Part shown: positions 43,190 to 51,769 of the stretch, piece after piece | Numbering within the stretch: position 1 is the first letter of the stretch | Layout: every line of letters starts with the position of its first letter | Origin: Blastobasis lacticolella | Taxonomy: Eukaryota; Arthropoda; Insecta; Lepidoptera; Blastobasidae | Direction of reading: 5' to 3' | NCBI GenBank assembly: GCA_905147135.1 | Contig: LR990057.1 | Location: 2,790,001-2,854,000 of the forward strand | DNA length: 64,000 bases | Translations under genes and position numbers: made by a program | The notes under the pieces: generated by a model | What the model was told of the DNA's origin: nothing | What the model saw: the letters and a program-made list of their open reading frames with translations, nothing else | The model's database searches: none

Positions 43190-43335
43190 TTGCCTTTGGT
43201 AGCAGTCAGAGCAACCTGTTATAGAGGCGGGATATCCCTGGTGTTGCTAATGTCTATAGGCTGAGCAAACCACTTCCCATGAAGTAGCCCGTCGCAGAAA
43301 CTGCTTGCCTGTTTGTCTACGTATGACATAAAAAT
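43190..43335 (+). mobile_element. LINE 3' tail, type T1
   Basis: AACCTGTTATAGAGGCGGGA, GGTGTTGCTAATGTCTATAG, CCACTTCCCATGAAGTAGCC and TGCTTGCCTGTTTGTCTACG then TATGACATAAAA. It contains a short insertion compared with 20400-20590. Confidence 0.75.
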
Positions 43336-43339
43336 AAAT

Positions 43340-44270
43340 TTGAATTAAAGAGGTTTAAGTCAAAATTAGTTTTGTCAGCAAACAAAGTGAATTGAGATGC
43401 TTCTATTTGGCGGCAAAAACAACTAAATTGGTCAGCAACTATTGTGATATTGGGTAGCCTTTAACTTGATGTCACAGGAAATTATATTTTCAGCAATATT
43501 AAGAATAAGTATAGGACGCCTATATACAATCAATCTTCCGAATTCACGTATTAAGTGATATCGGTCAAAAGCAGATGCCTAACCAATTCCTTTTCCAATA
43601 CCATTGAGTGAGAGAGGCGCCTACATTCCCGCTTTTATGACTGCGATGCTAAGATTTCAATTGTTTCGTCGAATACCTTCTCGTAAAGAACGCTAATCTC
43701 ACGTTGGGTCCGAGTCACGTACGGGAGACGGGGAAGTCATTAAAACGATTCATGGCTATGTTTAGTGCACGTGCACTCAATAAAACCCCTGAAAATGCTC
43801 GGGAAACCTTTCTGTTGGCGGTAAAATAAAAACGTTTAGGTACGCAGGGTACGATTTTACTTTGCATTTAGAGGTCAACAGTTCACAGGTGTTTTTGGAG
43901 CGTGAACGAATTGCTCGGTCGGATGTTTTTGTAGCCTGTGGGTTGCTGCTGTTGGAATGGGAATGTATGAGTACAGAATTGATAATTGTACGTACGTACA
44001 GTAGGTACGTATTAATAGATACGATAAAAGTAGAGTACGACAATTACACATCGGTACACACGTTAAGTATTCTACAGAAATCTAAATAAGTTGACTTATG
44101 TAATATAATTATTATTCACAGCAACCTAAACCTATATATTTAAGTAGTTAATAGTTTGTATAGTGTATTCTTAATGGTATCCATTGTATCTATGATGGAA
44201 TTAAAACACTTTTTCAAAGGTCTACTATAATTAAAATAAACTTAATATATGATTTATTCGGTTTATAATT
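43340..44270. other. No gene seen
   Basis: Overlapping frames at 43777-44089 on both strands have no recognisable motif. AT-rich. Confidence 0.4.
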
Positions 44271-44275
44271 ATTTT

Positions 44276-44541
44276 GGCCGTGTGGTGTCCGGCAGAGTAG
44301 AATAGCACCAACCCGTTACACTTGTGGGTGTCGTACAAGGCGACTAATGTTTTCGAGGCAAAATATCTTAGAGTCTCCGTAGGCTGGAAAATGGGCAGCA
44401 GCGTTTTCCATTGTTATATTTACAACACTGCAATCTCCAACCCACTGCCAAGCGTGGAGATTATGGCAATAACCTCCCCTTTCGTGGGAGAGACCCTAAG
44501 TCCTGCAGTGGACTGTTATGGGCTGTGATGATGATGATGAT
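44276..44541 (+). mobile_element. SINE B, complete
   Basis: GGCCGTGTGGTGTCCGGCAG through GGCTGGAAAATGGGCAGCAG, ACTGCAATCTCCAACCCACT to GTCCTGCAGTGGACTGTTAT and (GAT)n. High similarity to the copy at 27177, so fairly young. Confidence 0.9.
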
Positions 44542-44549
44542 TAATTCGA

Positions 44550-45050
44550 AATCGGTCGCAATGTATTAAGTTTATTTTAATAATAGTGGAACTTGGGTAT
44601 AAAAATGTTTAATTCATCATATCTTATACTTTTTCTTTCTTTATTGAAACCTAGTTTAGTTATAAAGTAGGTACTTACAGGTAGGGTAGTTTGGTTATCC
44701 ACGTGGGTAGCTTGTATGTGTTATCGAATGTTATGTTTCAAAATATGTTAGTTTTAGTCAAAGACTTCTATATACTAGTGTAAATCAATGGTCGTAGATT
44801 ACTTATTGGATCGTTGGCGGCTTATGGTATCTACAAATGAATCATCTTGTTGATGGAAGGTTAAATTGTAAATATGCGAAAGTAGATGTTTATTTATGCT
44901 TCAATCACGATGAATCAGAGGACCTAATGTATGTAATTGAATTTGAGGACGTCGAATGATGACTTTGATGAATCCAATATAGTAACTTAGGTTGCGTCAT
45001 ACCTCGCGAACGCGAGGCGAATGTTCAGTTGCCGCAACGGGTCGCGCGCG
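44550..45050. other. No gene seen
   Basis: AT-rich; the last part (45001-45050) becomes GC-rich with CGCGAACGCGAGGCGAA and may be the edge of an older repeat into which the hairpin at 45057 inserted (compare 45250-45370 and 11200-11260). Confidence 0.4.
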
Positions 45051-45056
45051 ATCTGA

Positions 45057-45243
45057 GGGCCTAGTGTGAGTTCCGCTTCGATTTTACTTTACTATCGCGT
45101 TAGCGTTTACGTGAAAATTAGTATGAAAAAATATATAGCGCCGCCTAGTGGTACGTAAATGAAGTTTTTTTCTTCATACTAATTTCGACGTAAACGCAAA
45201 CGCGATAGTTAAGTAAAATCGAAGCGGAACTCACACTAGGCCC
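45057..45243. mobile_element. 187-bp hairpin MITE with 5-bp target duplication
   Basis: Arms of about 75 bases: left GGGCCTAGTGTGAGTTCCGC, right GCGGAACTCACACTAGGCCC, with the match continuing through the ACTATCGCG and GTTTACGT segments at over 90 percent. The loop holds ATAGCGCCGCCTAGTGG. TCTGA stands directly before (45052-45056) and after (45244-45248), a 5-base target duplication. Non-coding. Confidence 0.88.
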
Positions 45244-45427
45244 TCTGAGCATATGAGGCCTTATTTTTCAATGGCTAGCATCCACGCGAACGGTTGATGT
45301 CTGTCTTTTCTAACCCTAGCAAATTACCACGAACGTGAAAGAGACAGGCAGTGCACGCGAGCGTGCTTACATACTCGTACCTCATGAACACAGTATATCA
45401 TCATTTTGAACTTAGAGTTCAGGAACA

Positions 45428-45535
45428 CTGTTGACGCTGATTTTCCCTATTTTTAAACCGTCCGCTTTCGATGTTGCCGTTGTAATTTAGAAAATATTGA
45501 ATATTTTAAGACGAAAAATTTAAAACCATTTGACT
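45428..45535. mobile_element. MITE family M2, right half
   Basis: GCTGATTTTCCCTATTTTTA, GAAAATATTGAATATTTTAA and AAAACCATTTGACTCG correspond to the centre and right arm of the element at 10151-10340. A left-arm-like piece, GTCGAATGGTTTTCAATTTT, lies at 46037-46060. Confidence 0.5.
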
Positions 45536-46079
45536 CGTCGCCAGTGATTAAAAAATGGGGCCTCTTTTGCTACAACTCAACATGCATTTCGTTCGCAGCA
45601 TGTTCGCACCCTTACATCCCAAAATAAAAGATAGGCGACTTAATTAATCCCCATACTTTAGTATAGTTCCCTTGAGAACATGTATTAATAGAATTTTACA
45701 CACACCAAGTAACTATCAAAAGCTAGTCATCTGTAAACCAAAACAGCTATGTATGTAATATACCTTGTATTTGTCGCCTGCCTAGTGGCCCTCCTCGCGT
45801 ATGAATGGTAGTTAATTTAGGCGTCCAGATTACTCCCGTCAAACACCGCGCCAGCACTTAGCTGCCACGCCACGGTTCTAGCGAATTTAGCTCGTACAGA
45901 AGCTGGCTTTGGCATTTCTCGTGTGGAAATACGATATTTACTTGACGTAAACTGGACCCGGGTTGCAAGTTTTCAAAGGCAATCTCGACTTGCCTCAAAT
46001 CGATAGCTCGACACCTCAAAACACGACACGGAGTTGGAGTCGAATGGTTTTCAATTTTAGTATTTAGCATGACAAAAAT

Positions 46080-47195
46080 TATTACCGATAGACGGCCACT
46101 GCTGGGTATAGGCCTCTCCAAGAGATCTATACAAAAACCTAGACTTATTTTAAATAACATTGGCATCATCAAGAGCGAACAGTTAAAAAAAAGGTTAAAA
46201 TCAGCGTCTGCTACAAAATATTATTGTTTTCATGCTAATATGTGTAATATGTGTTCCTTGTTACTGTAACTGACTGATGCTGTTATTTTTTGTGAGCAAT
46301 AATGTGTTTATCTATCTATCTAATATGCTACATTGAAAACCGAGCGCATCAAAAATAGAGCCCAAGGAAACCGCCCTAAGAGCCCTAAGGTTGAAGTTCA
46401 GTCACACGCAATAAGCAACAAGGTCTATTTTACCTCGCAATAAACTCTCAACTATAGCGAAACTTTATTAATTTAACAATTTATTGCACACAATAGATAG
46501 TATACAGAAATTACAAAATTAAAGACACAACAGGCACTACTTATTTCTAACAAGAAATCTCTTCCACTACTTAAATACTTTGTTACGTGAAGTGTCAAAA
46601 CTGATGGACAACTTTCTATGCCTGACTGTACCTACCCATGAATTAAACGAGCGGTGTCCGTCGGAGTAGTTCAGCATAAATTTAGTTTTTACTTCTAGGT
46701 ACGTATATCCACCGTCAACATTTTCATTGGAGATGGTATAATACGGGACGGAAACCTCAAGTAAACGAACAGAGTGATCTCGGTATGTTCTGTATTTCCT
46801 AATCTAAAAACTTATTTGGTTTTTTAAATATTTACAATGAACTTTACAAAACTTTTCTACGAGGGAAAACTCCATCTGTCATTACACTTTTTGTCAGACA
46901 TCTCACCGGAGTTGATATAGGTACTTGATATGGGAAGTGAACGGTGCGTTAATTAATGATTAGATAAAAAAAAATGTTGTCCAATACAACATACCCAGAG
47001 TGTATATCCTCGTTACTAAGAACCTATTTCAAGCGATTATCAATTACCAAAATTGTCGGGGCGCCATCTAGCGAGTGGTGATGAATGCTTTAGATACCTA
47101 TTGGAAATCTTCTCATTGGGAATAGAATTATATTAATTAAGAATGAAACACTACATTGGGATATAGGAAAACCATTTATTTTTTTAAACATAACC
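46080..47195. other. No gene; one retroposon phrase
   Basis: CGGCCACTGCTGGGTATAGG then CCTCTCC near 46092-46120 is an RTE/SINE-like phrase seen in many lepidopteran repeats. No coding segment was recognised. Confidence 0.4.
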
Positions 47196-47227
47196 AGATC
47201 ATACAAATTATGAAGTTACCTTACCCT

Positions 47228-47292
47228 ACCTTAAGGTAGTTTACAGTACCTACCTTAATAGGTGTAGTACCTAATGGTACTGTAAACTTTAC
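47228..47292. repeat. Short hairpin
   Basis: AGTTTACAGTACC and GGTACTGTAAACTTT are exact inverted repeats (13 bases) around a 25-base loop that itself contains ACCTTAATAGGT. It could be a small MITE remnant. No evidence that it is a microRNA. Confidence 0.5.
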
Positions 47293-47439
47293 GCACAGGG
47301 AGCAGTTTCCAATGCAGTAGATACCTGTCAATTGAAATATTTGTAAGCATGAGGTAAACTTATTAAAATCATGTCCTTTTTAATCAGGAAATTATGTGGA
47401 TCAATCGACGACGCTCCTCCCACAGCCATGTCTTGATGT

Positions 47440-47500
47440 CTAGGAAAGCGACAATGCTTGCCAAAGTTCCGGTTTGAAGGATAAGGCATGCAGTCTATAA
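47440..47500 (+). mobile_element. LINE tail, type T3, scrap
   Basis: CAATGCTTGCCAAAGTTCCG then GTTTGAAGGATAAGGCATGC, the core of the T3 tail, directly before the repeat pair R copy. Confidence 0.5.
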
Positions 47501-47590
47501 TCTGTTTATACTGACTTGTCTTATTTGGTGAACAAACAATACTCAAAATCACGACTTGCCGTATCAATCACGCTACGTACATTGTGTCTT
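47500..47590 (-). repeat. Repeat pair R, copy 2
   Basis: ACTTGTCTTATTTGGTGAAC, CGACTTGCCGTATCAATCAC and GCTACGTACATTGTGTCTTG: reverse complement of 31145-31235 with few changes. Confidence 0.7.
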
Positions 47591-47726
47591 GAATTATACA
47601 AATTTAGTTAGCTTTACCCTACATGAGTTATTAAGTATCTAGTCTTCTTCGTATGATAGCTTACGCAAGACATCCGAGTTCTGTCCTAGATTTCAGTAAT
47701 GTATGTTTTATGTGGGGACCGTTTAT

Positions 47727-47925
47727 ACGTCGCCGCTTACTGACGCTTACGCCACACAGTAAAAGCGTACGCGTCCTGCCCGCATAGTCACCGCGTAGCA
47801 ACCGGATAGAAATCGTGTAGTCTATATTGGCGCGCACACGACGCGGTGACTGTGCGGTTACGACACCATTACTCGCGGGTGCGACACTATTGCTTTACTA
47901 TGCGGGTGCTGCGCGTTTGTTTAAT
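47727..47925 (-). repeat. Repeat family D, copy 2
   Basis: GTTTATACGTCGCCGCTTAC at the left and GTGCTGCGCGTTTGTTTAAT at the right; inside are CGACGCGGTGACTGTGCGGT and GCAACCGGATAGAAATCGTG. In reverse it matches 22215-22344 plus 22676-22715. Within this copy GCATAGTCACCGCGTAG and CGCGGTGACTGTGCGG are inverted to each other. GC-rich against an AT-rich background. Confidence 0.65.
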
Positions 47926-47949
47926 AATAATTATAGATTTCTATTTTAT

Positions 47950-48085
47950 AGCTTTCTGACATTACCATAGAATCCAAAATTGCATAAATATTCAGAACGA
48001 ATCTTCCAGAAATCGTCCGCATCGTCGTCTGTATGCGATAGGGGTCCGTTCATTCTGCAGCTGCCCGTACCAGAACGTCTACCCT
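47950..48085 (-). CDS. Candidate exon of unknown gene
   Basis: A minus-strand frame reads EGRRSGTGSCRMNGPLSHTD then DDADDFWKIRSEYLCNFGFY. It follows a pyrimidine-rich run and AG (TTTACCCCTTCTACGAG) and is followed by a possible donor (TATG|GTAATG). The acidic, low-degeneracy composition looks more like protein than the surrounding AT-rich DNA. I do not recognise the peptide. It could be a 5' exon of the RGK GTPase gene, which lies downstream on the same strand, or of another gene, or chance. Confidence 0.25.
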
Positions 48086-48369
48086 CGTAGAAGGGGTAAA
48101 TGCTATTATACTCCGTTGCGATTAGGATTACGTAATTAACGTATACATGAAACAAAATTAAAGGAAAACAAGAAAATTTAAGCAAGCATTTCTATGGAGG
48201 GATATTTTCGATTGTTCAGTCGAATTAAAGAGCAGAAGGTGCTTCAGAAAATTTGAAGTGGAACGTAGCTTCATAATACCATAATTATAATAACAATATT
48301 ATTAATTATTTTCTCAACTTCCAAACCGTTTTTAATGAAACAATCTTCTCGATTAAAGTGGCTTTTAAA

Positions 48370-48510
48370 TAATTAAACAGAGTAATTAAAATCCATCCGT
48401 TCGAAGACTACGATGCCACAGACAGACGCACAGATCGATATATACACACGACAAACTCATAACACCCTTCTTTTTCGCCGGAAGTTAAATCGGCCCGTGC
48501 TAATTCTGAA
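48370..48510 (-). repeat. Dispersed repeat family H, minus copy
   Basis: CCATCCGTTCGAAGACTACG, ATGCCACAGACAGACGC and CTCATAACACCCTTCTTTTT then CGCCGGAAGTT, the reverse complement of family H. Confidence 0.5.
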
Positions 48511-48571
48511 TGAAATTTCGAAATCGGTTCTTCAGTAGGTTCAAAATTTATCGCATACATACAGACACATA

Positions 48572-48930
48572 GAGCGGCGGTGGCCGAGCAGTTAGAGTAT
48601 GCAACTCGTAAGCCAGAGGTCCCGTGTTCAAATCCCGCTCCGGCCATGTACCAATGACGGTTTTCTGAGTTATGTTCATTAGTTGAATACTAATCGATGC
48701 TCTTACGGTGTTGGAAAACATCATGATGAAACCTGCACATTCAGGCGACTGGATGTGTAACCATAATCCAATCTGGTCAGGTTTCCCTGGTAGCAGGGTC
48801 ATGGAGGTCAGATGGCAGGCGCTCCACTGTAATTACCTGACCTACCAAATCCTGGATCATGGTCAAGGCGGACCCCGGGCCCTCGTGCGCGAGAGCGCAA
48901 CCGGTACATTCACACAAGATGATGATGATG
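48572..48930 (+). mobile_element. SINE A, full length, (GAT)n tail
   Basis: Head GCGGCGGTGGCCGAGCAGTT, B box GTTCAAATCCCGC, body ATGCTCTTACGGTGTTGGAA, tail GGCGGACCCCGGGCCCTCGT, then ACACAAGATGATGATGATGA. The longest GAT run among the copies. Confidence 0.92.
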
Positions 48931-48967
48931 ATATATACATTTTAAAGTTATGTTCTAGGTTTCCCAT

Positions 48968-49076
48968 CTTTGTTTACATGTAGCCCGATATATCGACGCA
49001 GTTGCATCGTCCCAGGTCATCCCGTGACCATGATACATGCAACTGGGTCGAAAAATCGGGCTACTCATAAACAAAG
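48968..49076. mobile_element. 109-bp imperfect palindrome
   Basis: Left arm CTTTGTTTACATGTAGCCCG then ATATATCGACGCAGTTGCAT; the right arm is its imperfect reverse complement (ATGCAACTGGGTCGAAAAAT then CGGGCTACTCATAAACAAAG). The centre GGTCATCCCGTGACC is itself palindromic. Arms are about 80 percent identical. MITE-like; no certain target duplication. Confidence 0.7.
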
Positions 49077-49079
49077 GTA

Positions 49080-49472
49080 CGCGGTAGAAAACCCGGAAAA
49101 CACCTTTAAAATGTGTGATAATAACCGCGATAGTTTAAAACATAATGTATACGTAGATAGATTATCAGCACATCAACCCGTAACCAATTTAGCCTTGAAA
49201 TGCATTCACGAACACATTTCGTCCGAATCCGCGCTTTTATTGGGAACATTCGTTCCCTAACGCCAGCAAATGCGGTACGTTATATTAAAGTACTGACTGG
49301 AATGCGAAATGTGGCCAAAACGCCACGTGAAGTCAATTTGCTGAAATTGTGTCTACATTTCGGCTGTCTCGACGAATTTCTAGCCCACAGAGCATTGGGA
49401 CGTGTGAACAGAGTGTTTACTCTGTACACGTTTCTTAGATTTCGAGGAATAGACAAGAGTTCCACTGGTTAA
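49080..49472 (+). pseudogene. Unrecognised coding-like sequence with one frame change
   Basis: One plus frame reads to 49260 with SLKHNVYVDRLSAHQPVTNL then ALKCIHEHISSESALLLGTF and stops. A neighbouring frame continues with LTPANAVRYIKVLTGMRNVA, KTPREVNLLKLCLHFGCLDE and FLAHRALGRVNRVFTLYTFL then RFRGIDKSSTG. Together this is about 125 codons with a single frame shift near 49250. The composition (many Leu, Arg, His, Cys; few low-complexity runs) looks protein-like. I do not recognise the family. It lies between a palindrome and an RTE tail, so it may be part of a mobile element, an old viral insertion or a broken host gene. Confidence 0.4.
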
Positions 49473-49489
49473 ACATGATTATTATGGTG

Positions 49490-49600
49490 TAGGCTTACGA
49501 CGCAAGGATGCCCAAGAACGGGCGAAATGGAGGAAAATTAGTCGGAAAGCGGACCCTGGCAGAAGCCGGGACTGATCGCTCGGATGATGATGATGATAGA
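49490..49600 (+). pseudogene. RTE-type LINE 3' end
   Basis: GCTTACGACGCAAGGATGCC, AACGGGCGAAATGGAGGAAA, AAGCGGACCCTGGCAGAAGC then CGGGACTGATCGCTCGGATG and (ATG)n. Only the last ~100 bases of the element. Confidence 0.75.
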
Positions 49601-49870
49601 ATAGAATAGAATAGAATATTTATTTGCTTAAAACTGATTGCTAGATAGCTTAAAATATCACTATCTTTCGATGAATTTGTAATAGTATTATTATTTATTA
49701 TGTTTAATCATGTATTATTAAGTCATTAAATAGTATGTAGTATTATGTTTTAGGGAGGAGGGGGATATTTTTTAGTAGATAATTAGTTTTACAAGTAAAA
49801 TTTAACTGCATATATTAAACGAGAGACTTAAATCTTACCTCTTCACAGAAATCGCTCTTAAACAAGCTCG
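49598..49870 (-). mobile_element. CR1-like LINE 3' tail, minus
   Basis: TAGAATAGAATAGAATAGAA then TATTTATTTGCTTAAAACTG repeats the layout of the tail at 51079: an (AATAG)n run followed by TTTATT. The rest, to 49870, is AT-rich and not recognised. Confidence 0.5.
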
Positions 49871-49874
49871 CTTT

Positions 49875-51000
49875 GTAAAAGGGAACCCGTGAGAAAATTC
49901 TAACAGTACGCAAAATTATAGCTAGGCTCGCGAATATAACAAACCGACATTCATTTGTTTTGTTGATTTGTCAAAGACGTTTGATTCTGTAAAATGGCCG
50001 AAGTTTTGGGAAACTCTTCTAGCAATGGGAACGCCTAAACATCTGATTCATCTTCTGCGTCAACTTTACGAAGGTGGAACCGCTTCCATCAGGGCAGACG
50101 ACGTCCAATATAATCCCTTCCACCCCAGTGCTAGAGTTCGTTTTAGACCAAAAAATTTAGACCAAACTTATAATGAGGATCATCCTTGATAACTGGTCGG
50201 ACGGACTCAACATTGGATGTCTCAAAATATCGAACCTATGGTATGCCGATGACACCACCTTATTTGCTACAAGTTCCCAACACTTGGAAGTCTAAAGATC
50301 AACCGTAGCAAGACTAAGGTGATGATTGTCGACCGCGTCAATAATAACCTTCCAGATGTCAAGAAGATTGCGAACTGCGATGTCGTACAGTCGTATGTCT
50401 ATCTGGGAGCACTGATATCCAACAATGGTGGATGTGTCGATGAGATCAAACGACGCATGGCTATTGCCAGGACGGCCATGGACAAGCTCAAAAAAATATG
50501 GAGAAGCCGGAACGTCACAAAGGTCACAAAGATTCGTCTTGTGAGGGCGCTAGTGTTTCCCATATTTCTATATGCCGCTGAGACGTGGACATTAAGAGAG
50601 AGCGAGAAGAAGAGGATAGACGTCTTGGAGATGTGGTGCTGGAGAAGAATGCTTGGGGTGTCGTGTCGTGAATGAGTCCATCCTCCAAAAACTCGGCCTC
50701 AAGCAGCGTCTGTCCTCCACAGTACAGACTAGAATCCTTACCTTTTTAGCCATGTCTCGCAACGAGGAGATGTCTCTGTGGAGCGCCTTGTGGTACAGGG
50801 AAAGGTGGAAGGCTCAAGACCACGCCGAAGATCACCGATGCGCTGGACCGACCAAGTAAAAGCTGCAGTTAATGGTACTCTCTATGAGTGTACTAGGAAA
50901 GCAGCAGTGCGAGAGGAGTGGCGCCGGATAGTGAAGCGTGCTGCCAATCCTCAACCGACGACCAAGACCACTCTGTCAAGAGTGTAGCGACTTAAAAGAA
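49875..51000 (+). pseudogene. Non-LTR retrotransposon RT remnant
   Basis: Read across several frames: REYNKPTFICFVDLSKTFDS (RT motif A) then VKWPKFWETLLAMGTPKHLI (49930-50110); a deletion removes the QGC region; NLWYADDTTLFATSS (catalytic YADD, about 50230-50275); then NRSKTKVMIVDRVNNN, SYVYLGALISNNGGCVDEIK, RLVRALVFPIFLYAAETWTL, KKRIDVLEMWCWRRMLGVSC and finally VEGSRPRRRSPMRWTDQVKA (50790-50900). At least three frame breaks; endonuclease absent. The C-terminal segment resembles the scrap at 2095-2300. Its 3' end faces that of the CR1-like element. Confidence 0.85.
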
Positions 51001-51769
51001 GAATTAGTTTTTAGTGATGTGTCTACATACCAGTATAATTATGTTCTAGCTTCGTATGCTTTCACACCATTTGTGGTTATAGAATAGAATAGAATACATT
51101 TATTGCACAGAAAAACAACACCACAAAATAAAATATACAAAGTAAAGAGTAAAAAAAAAAAAAATTAACAATAAAAAGAATATACCATTAGAAAAACACA
51201 GTTTTTTTTTATATTATTGCTACACAGTGACGTTGCATATGCATGGGTGTGTTGTGGTGTGGTGATGTGTGCAAAAGGGACCCCACTCAGCATAAAGCTC
51301 CGGCGAAACCGAAGCGCTGGTTTTCAGTGAGCCCTGCCGAGTGAGGTACGGACGAAGAAGCTATATTAAATTAAATATAATATAATAATTGTGTGTGTAG
51401 TGTTCTAACGAGTGCAGTGTCATACATAATATTTAAGTAAACATAAATAAAGGTAAAGAGAGGTTTGGAATTACTAAAGGATTAAAATAATAATTCGCTA
51501 CTGTGTCAGTGAGTGTGTAAGTGAAAATTTACTATACCTACAAAAATTATTTATATTAGAATTACCAGTTCGATGTCTACTGAAAAAAGTATAATGTTAA
51601 TTAAAATGTCAAAACAATAAATAAGTCAAATAAGTCAAAAGCGTGTTTTCATTTTGCCATGCGACAAAGCGTACCGGAAATGCCAGAAGTCAGCCATGCT
51701 CAACCCAATGCGGAACGATCTCACCATCGTACCACTACGATTCTGCAACCTTGTCGTGAATACTTATTA

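Noticed and set aside
45858..46172. A 104-codon minus frame containing LLERPIPSSGR
   Set aside because: That phrase is the translation of a common retroposon 3' segment (CACTGCTGGGTATAGGCCTC); no gene support.
47228..47292. microRNA precursor
   Set aside because: The stem is only 13 exact base pairs with a long loop and lies in repeat debris; no mature-like conserved arm could be recognised.
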